From positions 9,593 through 36,224 of the forward strand of contig NWUY0300004462.1 of assembly GCA_004151065.3 (NCBI GenBank): a DNA stretch of 26,632 nt, in the 5' to 3' direction. Source of the stretch: Larix sibirica (lineage: Eukaryota; Streptophyta; Pinopsida; Pinales; Pinaceae). The translations under genes and the position numbers were made by a program. Positions 10,227 through 20,400 of the stretch are shown here, one piece after another (within the stretch, counting starts at the first letter, position 1; each line of letters starts with the position of its first letter). The notes under the pieces were generated by a model. It searched no databases, was not told where the DNA came from, and saw only the letters and a list, made by a program, of their open reading frames with translations.

Positions 10227-10227
10227 N
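10227..10227. other. Single N, probable contig join
   Basis: The N lies ten bases before the point where the first 7.2 kb copy becomes alignable to the second. With the N at 17447 it marks the two ends of what is probably one contig (10228-17446). Confidence 0.8.
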
Positions 10228-10318
10228 GTATAAATAAAATAATTCAATCACGACTATAAACAAATGCATGACTTATGACTTTAATTTATTTTTGAAGTCA
10301 CTTGTTTGATACACATTT

Positions 10319-10453
10319 TTTATTTATTTATTAAAAATTATGAATTTTAAAGGTATATTATTATGGTAAATTTTAATTTAATATGGTTTATTTATTTATT
10401 AAAAAGTATGAATTTTAAATTATATCTTTATGGTAAATTTTAATTTAATATGG
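10319..10453 (+). repeat. Tandem pair of about 67 bases
   Basis: Units 10319-10386 and 10387-10453 both start TTTATTTATTTATTAAAAA and end ATTTTAATTTAATATGG, with a few substitutions and a one-base length change. They are AT-rich and non-coding. The same pair recurs at 17530-17664 in copy 2. Confidence 0.9.
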
Positions 10454-13400
10454 TTTATTTAAGTGGTTGTGTGTTGTGAATTGTAAGCAAGAGGTTATGA
10501 GGTTAAATTTTTGGTTTAGTTGTTTGTTTGCCCTTTGTACCATCCTCAAAATGAAGGAAAATGGTCAAATAAGTTTATTGTGATATCCATTTTGTAAAAA
10601 AAAGCTTAACCTAGTTTGTTTAATTTAACCTTTTTTTATATTATGCTAGAATAACTCTAAATTATTATTGTAAATCACAAAATAACAATCAATGGATTTT
10701 GAAACCATTTTACTAATAATTTTAAAAGCTCATTTGTATCCCTTTAAAGGTAGAAGATAAATTGTCAATCTATATATCTTTTAAAGCTATTATGTGCTTG
10801 TGTGGAAAAACATATATTGGAGAAATAGGCCCCTAAGTTCAAGTAAGATTAGAGGAACATAATGCACAAACATTGTTTACAACCATTATAAACAAATTTC
10901 CTTAACCAAGCATACCCATAACTCAAATCACCATATGAGAAGATTCCTAACACTTTGAATAGCGACGATGGTCTTAAAATAAGAAATTCTTAGTGTCCCA
11001 TAATTTTCCTTATAAAGCAACAATAACTCAGTTGGATATTATCCATATCATAAAAACTGTCTCAAAAGAATATTAATAAATTGCCACTCATTAACCATTA
11101 GCTTGGGAATCTTTTCTCCTAAAGATGAGCCAGGAAGTGGGTTGAAAATGTTAGAGAAAAATGAATTGGAATGTGGAGATCCTAGTAACATTGAATATTG
11201 CCCTACATACCACCATGAACAACTAGGTTTAATTAACCAAAAATTCCTTTAATTTTATAGAAACCCTGATGTAAAAAATGCAAAGGGAAGAATGAGAAAA
11301 ACTGTCCTAGAATTCTTTGTTGAAAATGATGAAGTTCCATGGTCTGAAGAGGAGAGTTATGGAAGTTCCAAGGTATAAGTGGAACTAAGCCAATGAAGTT
11401 TCCCTAGGATGACCTAATTAAGCTTGCAAGGTTGAAGCCAAGTTAGCAACAGGGGATCCATGTCGAGGTGTTGGAGATGACATGTGTAAGAAACCCAAGG
11501 TCTTGAGATAAGTGGAAACGATTTGACCACTAGTTTGAGTGTGTACCTATAAATTAGGGTTTTCAAGATAGAAGAATCCAATCTAGTTTCATAAGAGGAA
11601 TTGAAGGGTATAAATAGGCAAGGGAGTGACCACAAGGTATAGGAGAATGTTAGGTTAATTGTTGGAGTCTCTAACTCTTATGAAACTGTCATACTATGCT
11701 TAAAAATTTCTTACCATGAGTTTGGTACAATGATGTCATGCATTTTTAGGGCCAAAAGGACTTCTTGTTATGTGTGTTGCAAATTCATAGTTGTGGTACT
11801 CCAAGGAAAATCATGGTCTACTTTCTACTAAGATTCAAGGTAGGGTTGAAGAGTTTTGAATCAAATTGATTTCATGAATCATACGTCCAAAATGGGTTTG
11901 GGTTACTATGGACCGAAAATGAGGCATCCTAAATGACCATGGACCCAATTGGGGTGTTTGCAGCCCTAATGGACCCATTAAGTTAGAAAATTCCCAAGGG
12001 TCAAAGTTAGTGAAATTGTTGACAATGGTCTAGATAATAAAGAGGGAAAGACACCTAAAGAACCCACCTGCGCTCTAGACATCCAAAAGAGGTCCCATGA
12101 CTAGGAAAAGATGAGGGGGAATCTCGGAAGGTGATCCATCACATTAGAGTAGTTGTTGAGAGGTATCATATCATTATTGGGTGGGTCATGTATGAAAGAA
12201 TCATAGGAGTTGACCACACAATGCATCTCCTAGTGGGTGTGTGTATGTGAGTACCAAAGTGTGAATCTCATACACTACAAATTTCCCTGTGCATGAGTTG
12301 TTATCCATGAGATTGTAATAGCAAAAAGTTGCAAGGAAGGAGAGAGGCACATAGATGCATCAAAGTAGTCTAGGAGTTCTTGTAGTGTGTTCCAATGCCC
12401 TGATGTTGAAAGGAAATCCTTCACCATTCAAGCCATGATTTCGAATAGTATGTGTGAAGGCACACATGCCTTGAGCATTGGTGCAAGTCAAAGCTTCAAG
12501 GGTACCCCTTATATTGTTATGATATCAAGATAGTAACAAGAAAAATATAGAGAAATATAAGAAAATAAGAGATGCATAACAAGCAAGAATGTTGAGTAGG
12601 AAAGCTTAACTACCATGTAAGAAAGATGGCAATTAAACTATGGAATATAAATGGATAATTAGATAATGAGCAATAATTCAAATTTTCATGCAAGTGCTAT
12701 AATAACCAACTTATGAGATTATAATTAAGCAAGTTATAATTATCATGTTAGCGAAACAATAACCAAACACATGCAATGAAGCATGAGTGACTAACAATAA
12801 TAATGGTTGTTAGACCATAAGATCATTAATGAGTATTAAGCATGAGAGATAAATAATTGTAATTGCTTTCTAGGAGATTGGAAACAACGTAAATACTATG
12901 TGAATGCTTGCAAAGGAACATTAGTATCATGCATTAAATGGGATGCATATATTTGAAGCAATTAAGATGTGATAATGAAACACTCCATATGTTCCTTAAG
13001 AAGCAACTTGTTCGATCTTGAAACCTCAAGAGTTATTGGCTGTCCTTATAAATGCATCCTAAGAGATAGAGCTTCATTCAACCTAGCAAACTACCCATCA
13101 TGGAAGCTTTCAAGAGTCGATTCCATCATAAGTTGTCTCAAGAAGGTTAAAATGAAAGGAATGGGAAAGTAGTTATTAAAGTAGAAAACTTCCATACTTG
13201 GGTTACCTCATTCTTGGCAACATTCCATCATAGTGTAAGCACCCATAAAAAATGTCTTGCATTATCACATCAACCTCACGATTTTGCTATTTGGGAATGT
13301 GGAGAGTCTAGTTAGAGGCACAATACATGATCAAGATCCATGCCATGACAACAAATGGCTCAAGAATGTCAATAAAACCTCTCAAACTCCATTAAGTTAA

Positions 13401-14230
13401 TGGATAGCTAGGAGTGAGTTTGAGAACAGTATGGCATGAATGGCACTGAGATCGAAATCATCATTTAGGACATCAATGACTATGAATATTGTGTTTTGTT
13501 ATTCTTTCCTCAAGTTATGAAGAGTCATGTGTGGGAGGTGAAGTACCTAAACTTATCCCTCAAGTATCGAGCTATTGTCAAGGATCTTGTGTTTCCTTGA
13601 CTCTCATATCTATGTGAAATGACAACTAAGTAGGTATAGCAGGGCATGTTTACCCCATTCTTAATGCATGCTCAATGTCAACATCCATCTAATCTTGCTT
13701 GCTCACTTGAAATGACTAGAGGTGGTCCTAATAGGGTTTAGTTAGGGGATTGGGTCATCTTGATTAGTCGTTTATAGTAGGGGTTTCCACCTCTTTAATG
13801 GTGAGATCTCATGAATGAGGGTTCTTAAAAAAGAAAAAAAGAAATAAGTTAGTTGTGAGGTGCTCATTTAGAGATGAATAGGGTTTCCTATAGAAGAAGA
13901 AAAGTGGGAGTCGCCTGCATAGGCTGACAAGGAGATAAATGATAAGAGTTGATGGTTAGTGTGAAGGTAGTAATAGAGAGGAGGGAGGGAAAATATTGAG
14001 CAAGGATTTAAATTCCCATCTTGCAATGAGATGAGTCATGGATGAGGTTGTCTATATAAAAGATGAAAAAATGAAAAATAAAACAAAAATAAACAAAAGT
14101 AAGAAAAATCGAGTGCATTACTATGACTAGAACATTAAAAAAAGCATAGTTACCTACTTGACAAGAGCCCTCTAGAGTTCTCATTTTTTAGAGATCACAT
14201 TCAATGGTTGTTTTTACCCTGAATCGAAAA
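10454..14230. other. Interior of copy 1, no gene recognised
   Basis: Long AT-rich non-coding DNA, probably old retrotransposon sequence. The only promoter-like element noticed is the TATAAATA at 11609-11616. Short frames at 11414-11635 (minus) and 12969-13172 (plus) have no recognisable motif. The matching part of copy 2 is 17665-21441. Confidence 0.5.
11609..11616 (+). promoter_or_regulatory. TATA-box-like motif
   Basis: TATAAATA followed by GGCAAGGGAG is a good plant TATA box by sequence and might be the promoter of an old LTR. No LTR edges or transcript start could be fixed around it. Copy 2 has it at 18820-18827. Confidence 0.25.
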
Positions 14231-14245
14231 TTGGTAGTACTAGAA

Positions 14246-14470
14246 TCACCCTTTTTTAAGGCTTAAAATTACAACTTTTGGCAACCATGGCATTAGTGCT
14301 CCTTTACTCATAAGGGATTGGTAACTTCTCCATCGTAGTTGTCCATGAGAGGCTCCATACAATAATCCAATGGTGTGAGATCTAAATGTCAAGGTACTAA
14401 GTTGAGCATGAATGCATAGTGGTAAAAGAAGAGTATGGAGATGGTGAAGAGGAGATACCATTGTCGAAGA
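14246..14470 (-). repeat. Inverted partner of the 17290-17446 segment
   Basis: The reverse complement of about 14300-14470 matches about 17290-17446 at moderate identity. Shared words include TCTCCTCTTCA, GCATTCATGCTCAACTTAG, CACCATTGGATT and GGAGCCTCTCA. They are two diverged members of one repeat family in opposite orientation. The minus-strand frame here reads TIGLLYGASHGQLRWRSYQ, of unknown function. Copy 2 has the same pair at about 21511-21681 and 24501-24657. Confidence 0.75.
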
Positions 14471-14520
14471 TCTTGAGATACTCCCAAGTGTTAGACATCA
14501 TTTTGATTTGGTCAAAGTAT

Positions 14521-14783
14521 GTGGTGCTTTTGGTTGACCACTAACCATTTCACTTGATGCCATGTATCTTGTGGCTTTGGTTGACCACTAACCCTTTTGA
14601 CTTGATTAATGTACTCCCTCCTTAATTTGAAAGATAGTCCCATTTTGTTTTTTAATGTACTTACTCCCTTGAGGTGCAATAGAGTGCCTTTTTCATTTCA
14701 TTTGTGTTATTTCCCCCCCTTAAGGAGTAACATTTGGATTCATTTGTGTACTTCCCCTACTTAAGGTGCAAGGGAGTACCTTT
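14521..14783 (+). repeat. Cluster of short degenerate direct repeats
   Basis: Two 36-base units, 14521-14556 and 14571-14606, share TTTGGTTGACCACTAACC and CTTGAT. Two further related units, 14657-14692 and 14748-14783, share GTACTT, AGGTGCAA and GAGTxCCTTT. They are probably remnants of small tandem duplications. Copy 2 has them at +7211. Confidence 0.7.
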
Positions 14784-14789
14784 ATAGAG

Positions 14790-16120
14790 TCATGGAATCA
14801 TTTTTCAATTTTTAGAAGACATTATAATTGGGACCCAATCATGCCCAAAAGTATCATTTGTAACAATTGATTGAAAGCCATATGATTTTGTAACTATTCC
14901 ATGCAAATATGTATTTATCTATGTCTGAACTTGATGGTAAGACTTCTGCAAAATATTGGCTTCTAAATTCCATTTCCAAGATCTTACAGACACATGTGAG
15001 CTCCTTAGTCGATGAGGACACCTTTGTTCATATAATGCATGGCAACTGGGATCCCTTGCTAGCTTGTTTTTGCAAATGTGTGGGATCCTCCTCTTTATGA
15101 GAATGTTGCATTTACTCCAATTATGCATGGGGAATGTGAGCCACTCCCATTGGAAGTGTTGTGATTATGCTTTATAGTTGTAGATGTTGCACATGGTTTC
15201 AACTACACAAATAAGTCCAGTGCCACAATTGAATCATTGGATTGTATAGAATGAGCCATTGGTGCTTGGTAGGTTGCTTTGGAACCAAATACTTGATGAC
15301 ATATCATTGAGGGTGGCACTTGATTATTGATAAAATCATTGTGACATGATATTATTGAGAAGTTGCTAGTGCAAATCAACAAAGCATCGATGGATCATAG
15401 ATTACAGAAACAACTTCATCTACAATTTGTTAGATTCATTTGCTCTTATTACACATACAACATACACATGATAATGTAATTATTACTAGATGAAGATGTA
15501 AATCACTTGCAGATCCAAATAGCAACAAATTCATGGGATGTATAGTTGCACCCTCTTTGTATAAGAGAAATTGAGAATGTGTGCGTTGACACAACTAAGG
15601 AGGTGTGGTCTTAGCCATGTCTTTCATTATCACATATCTATGAATATAATCCACTTTAAAGAGATTATGAATGAGGAGATTCTTGGGCCCATGATTTGTC
15701 ACCATTTTGGTCACCTATTTACCTTGTTTTGTACTTTTGTTTGGCTTATTAATTGAATTCTTCAGGACTATGTGCAAGTAGGGTAAGAATGGGCTGATCA
15801 TCTGTTGAAGAATTAATGCTGCTACTTCTCCACGTGCTCAAGGATCAAGCTATCTTTGGTTTGATGTTACTAACGATGTTGTTACTTCCGAAGTATAAGT
15901 GTTGTCATCATTGCATGACACTCAAACATCTGGTCTTTGACCGATGCTCAAGTGTGGAGCGTACAAGTAGTAGCATGGCAACATCCAATTATCTAGGAAT
16001 ATAGGGGTATCAACATTGTAACCATCTTTGGATGGGATCATGGAATATCATGATGTATTTTTGTAATTAAGTTGTAACAATATTTACGAGTAACATATCA
16101 TATGCTGTAATTTGTATAAC
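14790..16120. other. Interior of copy 1, no gene recognised
   Basis: Short frames at 14909-15100, 15571-15756 and 15816-16004 have no known motif. MHGNWDPLL and, about 85 bases later in another frame, MHGECEPLPLEV look like two forms of one peptide motif, but no family could be named. The matching part of copy 2 is 22001-23331. Confidence 0.4.
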
Positions 16121-16122
16121 AA

Positions 16123-16147
16123 CCTTGAGAATCTTTGATTCTCAAGG
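16123..16147. repeat. Perfect 11-base hairpin
   Basis: CCTTGAGAATC, loop TTT, GATTCTCAAGG. As RNA it would fold into a strong stem. There is no T-run after it, and plant transcription does not end at such hairpins, so it is not called a terminator. It lies 28 bases before a purine-rich, LTR-like boundary. Copy 2 has it unchanged at 23334-23358. Confidence 0.9.
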
Positions 16148-16163
16148 TGTCCAATTATTCCAT

Positions 16164-16350
16164 TTTGAGGGAGATGTTACTCAAAGATAGTATAAGAAGA
16201 TGTAAACCTATTAGTCACGGGGACATTTAGAGACTAAGGCTCGGGGAGAAAAAAAAATGAAACAAAGCATTGTTGTAACTTGTATCAGATTCCTTTTCAT
16301 AATATCAATGCTTTCTTAATTCTCTCGAGTCTTTAATTGTGCGTTTTGCA
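16164..16350 (+). mobile_element. Possible polypurine tract and short LTR
   Basis: TTGAGGGAGA at about 16165-16174 is followed by TGTTACTC, the common start of plant LTRs. A possible end is TTTTGCA at 16350, giving about 176 bases. AATATCAATGCTTTC inside resembles LTR polyadenylation regions. No Pol motif is readable upstream, and no second LTR was found in the unit, so this remains weak. Copy 2 has it at 23375-23561. Confidence 0.3.
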
Positions 16351-16352
16351 GC

Positions 16353-16390
16353 CCTGGTTAGAGAAGGAAGGCCCCCCTTCACTAACCAGG
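16353..16390. repeat. 15-base hairpin with one mismatch
   Basis: The left arm CCTGGTTAGAGAAGG (16353-16367) pairs with CCTTCACTAACCAGG (16376-16390), with one A/A mismatch and an eight-base loop. It sits between an acceptor-like TTTTGCAG and a donor-like GTAAGT at 16401. Both arms are unchanged in copy 2 (23564-23601). Confidence 0.9.
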
Positions 16391-16498
16391 AGTTGCTATT
16401 GTAAGTGTTAATTTCATAGATAGATTGTTTGCAATGTGTTTATTTTATTGGTTCATTGATTGTTGTTGCATAATTGCTTTCATAATTTATTATTGCAG

Positions 16499-17289
16499 AA
16501 TTCTAGAAGCAGATGAGTGATCTGATTGATTGATGTTTCATTGAAGCTGTTAATTAGACATGTTTCATGTTATCATTTATAGATTAGAAGTTTACTCATT
16601 GCTAGTGTTGATTGGATTTTCATTATCATAGATTGTATCTTTAATTCTCATAGTAGGAACATTCTTCTGAAGGTTGATTGAATTGCTATTGAACTGTTTT
16701 ATTTCTGTAGTTAATATTTCCTGTCAGGATTGTGTGGATGATTGCAAATTCCTTTCAAATCTATAAGAAGTTTTGTTTCAGCAGTGTGATTTCCATTTTC
16801 ATGTGCAATGTGCTCTTAGTACAAAAGTGTGGATTTCCTTACTTTTCAAGCAGAATGGTAATTGATTGGATTGAATGAGTGGATTGAATGCTACTTTATC
16901 TCATTAGTTGCAAATGCATTTAGTTTTCCTTATGAGCACTAGAAGGAAATTGTATCCTGCATATATTTTGCATGTAGCCTTAGAACATAAGACGTTCCTA
17001 GATTAACATTTAAGGTGGTTTCTATTTTGGTGTTTTAGCAGACCTGTATTAGCCCCAATGGGGATTACAACTCTTGAAATCTGCAATGAATTCAATTCAT
17101 CAGCAATTAACAATGCTTAATGAATCTAACCTTTGCATTACAAGAAGAAAATTATGTAGATTCAGATCTGTGGCAGAATTGTGATGAGTAATAATGTTGT
17201 GGGTAGATCACTTCTATCAAAATACCATTGAAACAAAATTTCAATGCCACAAAAAACCTTGTAAATGCTATCCAAAACCAAGGAGTATT
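16499..17289. other. T-rich non-coding stretch, intron-like
   Basis: Several T-rich tracts end in TGCAG, TGTAG or TAGCAG, as plant intron ends do, but no coding exon links them. No domain was seen in the minus frame at 17162-17347. Copy 2 equivalent: 23710-24500. Confidence 0.35.
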
Positions 17290-17446
17290 CCAAGATATTC
17301 AGTGATGGAGTCTCCTCTTCAACATCTCCATGCTCTTCTTTGACCATAGTGCATTCATGCTCAACTTAGAATCTTAAGATCAAGATCTTACACCATTGGA
17401 TTCTCATATGGAGCCTCTCAAGGACCACTACCATGGAGGAGCTACC
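17290..17446 (+). repeat. Plus-oriented member of the same repeat family
   Basis: This is the partner of the inverted segment near 14300-14470. In copy 1 it is cut by the N. In copy 2 (24501-24657) homology to the inverted member carries on past 24657, through ACCCTTAAGACTAAAGG. This helps decide which copy has the true flank. Confidence 0.75.
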
Positions 17447-17447
17447 N
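17447..17447. other. Single N exactly between the two 7.2 kb copies
   Basis: The base before it ends copy 1 (GAGCTACC) and the base after it starts copy 2 (AAATAATTC). A gap symbol exactly at a repeat boundary is typical of a scaffold join between two contigs that could not be merged. Confidence 0.9.
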
Positions 17448-20400
17448 AAATAATTCAATCACGACTATAAACAAATGCATGACTTATGACTTTAATTTAT
17501 TTTTGAAGTCACTTGTTTGATACACATTTTTTATTTATTTATTAAAAATTATGAATTTTAAAGGTATATTATTATGGTAAATTTTAATTTAATATGGTTT
17601 ATTTATTTATTAAAAAGTATGAATTTTAAATTATATCTTTATGGTAAATTTTAATTTAATATGGTTTATTTAAGTGGTTGTGTGTTGTGAATTGTAAGCA
17701 AGAGGTTATGAGGTTAAATTTTTGGTTTAGTTGTTTGTTTGCCCTTTGTACCATCCTCAAAATGAAGGAAAATGGTCAAATAAGTTTATTGTGATATCCA
17801 TTTTGTAAAAAAAAGCTTAACCTAGTTTGTTTAATTTAACCTTTTTTTATATTATGCTAGAATAACTCTAAATTATTATTGTAAATCACAAAATAACAAT
17901 CAATGGATTTTGAAACCATTTTACTAATAATTTTAAAAGCTCATTTGTATCCCTTTAAAGGTAGAAGATAAATTGTCAATCTATATATCTTTTAAAGCTA
18001 TTATGTGCTTGTGTGGAAAAACATATATTGGAGAAATAGGCCCCTAAGTTCAAGTAAGATTAGAGGAACATAATGCACAAACATTGTTTACAACCATTAT
18101 AAACAAATTTCCTTAACCAAGCATACCCATAACTCAAATCACCATATGAGAAGATTCCTAACACTTTGAATAGCGACGATGGTCTTAAAATAAGAAATTC
18201 TTAGTGTCCCATAATTTTCCTTATAAAGCAACAATAACTCAGTTGGATATTATCCATATCATAAAAACTGTCTCAAAAGAATATTAATAAATTGCCACTC
18301 ATTAACCATTAGCTTGGGAATCTTTTCTCCTAAAGATGAGCCAGGAAGTGGGTTGAAAATGTTAGAGAAAAATGAATTGGAATGTGGAGATCCTAGTAAC
18401 ATTGAATATTGCCCTACATACCACCATGAACAACTAGGTTTAATTAACCAAAAATTCCTTTAATTTTATAGAAACCCTGATGTAAAAAATGCAAAGGGAA
18501 GAATGAGAAAAACTGTCCTAGAATTCTTTGTTGAAAATGATGAAGTTCCATGGTCTGAAGAGGAGAGTTATGGAAGTTCCAAGGTATAAGTGGAACTAAG
18601 CCAATGAAGTTTCCCTAGGATGACCTAATTAAGCTTGCAAGGTTGAAGCCAAGTTAGCAACAGGGGATCCATGTCGAGGTGTTGGAGATGACATGTGTAA
18701 GCAACCCAAGGTCTTGAGATAAGTGGAAACGATTTGACCACTAGTTTGAGTGTGTACCTATAAATTAGGGTTTTCAAGATAGAAGAATCCAATCTAGTTT
18801 CATAAGAGGAATTGAAGGGTATAAATAGGCAAGGGAGTGACCACAAGGTATAGGAGAATGTTAGGTTAATTGTTGGAGTCTCTAACTCTTATGAAACTGT
18901 CATACTATGCTTAAAAATTTCTTACCATGAGTTTGGTACAATGATGTCATGCATTTTTAGGGCCAAAAGGACTTCTTGTTATGTGTGTTGCAAATTCATA
19001 GTTGTGGTACTCCAAGGAAAATCATGGTCTACTTTCTACTAAGATTCAAGGTAGGGTTGAAGAGTTTTGAATCAAATTGATTTCATGAATCATACGTCCA
19101 AAATGGGTTTGGGTTACTATGGACCGAAAATGAGGCATCCTAAATGACCATGGACCCAATTGGGGTGTTTGCAGCCCTAATGGACCCATTAAGTTGGAAA
19201 ATTCCCAAGGTTCAAAGTTAGTGAAATTGTTGACAATGGTCTAGAGAATAAAGAGGGAAAGACACCTAAAGAACCCACTTGCGCTCTAGACATCCAAAAG
19301 AGGTCCCATGACTAGGAAAAGATGAGGGGGAATCTCGGAAGGTGATCCATCACATTAGAGTAGTTGTTGAGAGGTATCATATCATTATTGGGTGGGTCAT
19401 GTATGAAAGAATCATAGGAGTTGACCACACAATGCATCTCCTAGTGGGTGTGTGTATGTGAGTACCAAAGTGTGAATCTCATACACTACAAATTTCCCTG
19501 TGCATGAGTTGTTATCCATGAGATTGTAATAGCAAAAAGTTGCAAGGAAGGAGAGAGGCACATAGATGCATCAAAGTAGTCTAGGAGTTCTTGTAGTGTG
19601 TTCCAATGCCCTGATGTTGAAAGGAAATCCTTCACCATTCAAGCCATGATTTCGAACAGTATGTGTGAAGGCACACATGCCTTGAGCATTGGTGCAAGTC
19701 AAAGCTTCAAGGGTACCCCTTATATTGTTATGATATCAAGATAGTAACAAGAAAAATATAGAGAAATATAAGAAAATAAGAGATGCATAACAAGCAAGAA
19801 TGTTGAGTAGGAAAGCTTAACTACCATGTAAGAAAGATGGCAATTAAACTATGGAATATAAATGGATAATTAGATAATGAGCAATAATTCAAATTTTCAT
19901 GCAAGTGCTATAATAACCAACTTATGAGATTATAATTAAGCAAGTTATAATTATCATGTTATCGAAACAATAACCAAACACATGCAATGAAGCATGAGTG
20001 ACTAACAATAATAATGGTTGTTAGACCATAAGATCATTAATGAGTATTAAGCATGAGAGATAAATAATTGTAATTGCTTTCTAGGAGATTGGAAACAACG
20101 TAAATACTATGTGAATGCTTGCAAAGGAACATTAGTATCATGCATTAAATGGGATGCATATATTTGAAGCAATTAAGATGTGATAATGAAACATTCCATA
20201 TGTTCCTTAAGAAGCAACTTGTTCGATCTTGAAACCTCAAGAGTTATTGGCTGTCCTTATAAATGCATCCTAAGAGATAGAGCTTCATTCAACCTAGCAA
20301 ACTACCCATCATGGAAGCTTTCAAGAGTCGATTCCATCATAAGTTGTCTCAAGAAGGTTAAAATGAAAGGAATGGGAAAGTAGTTATTAAAGTAGAAAAC

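Larger units (their letters stand above)
10237..17446 (+). repeat. 7,210-base direct repeat, copy 1
   Basis: Every position matches the sequence 7,211 bases further on, with no indels and about 14 substitutions seen by eye. These fall at 11491, 11985, 12000, 12035, 12068, 12446, 12751, 12983, 13834, 13853, 14398, 15580, 16781 and 16913; eight are transitions. The copy ends abruptly at the N at 17447. No gene was recognised in it. The short open frames are the same in both copies and carry no family motif. Confidence 0.97.

Noticed and set aside
15816-16004. Possible hAT transposase dimerisation motif (CSSVER)
   Set aside because: The surrounding conserved residues (the ERNWS-type block and the upstream Trp-rich part) are not present in any frame.
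16123-16147. Hairpin as a transcription terminator
   Set aside because: There is no following T-run, and intrinsic terminators of this kind do not apply to plant nuclear genes.
16280-16293. TTGTATCAGATTCC resembling a tRNA-iMet primer-binding site
   Set aside because: It lies inside the possible LTR and no LTR end with CA precedes it. The match covers only about eight bases.
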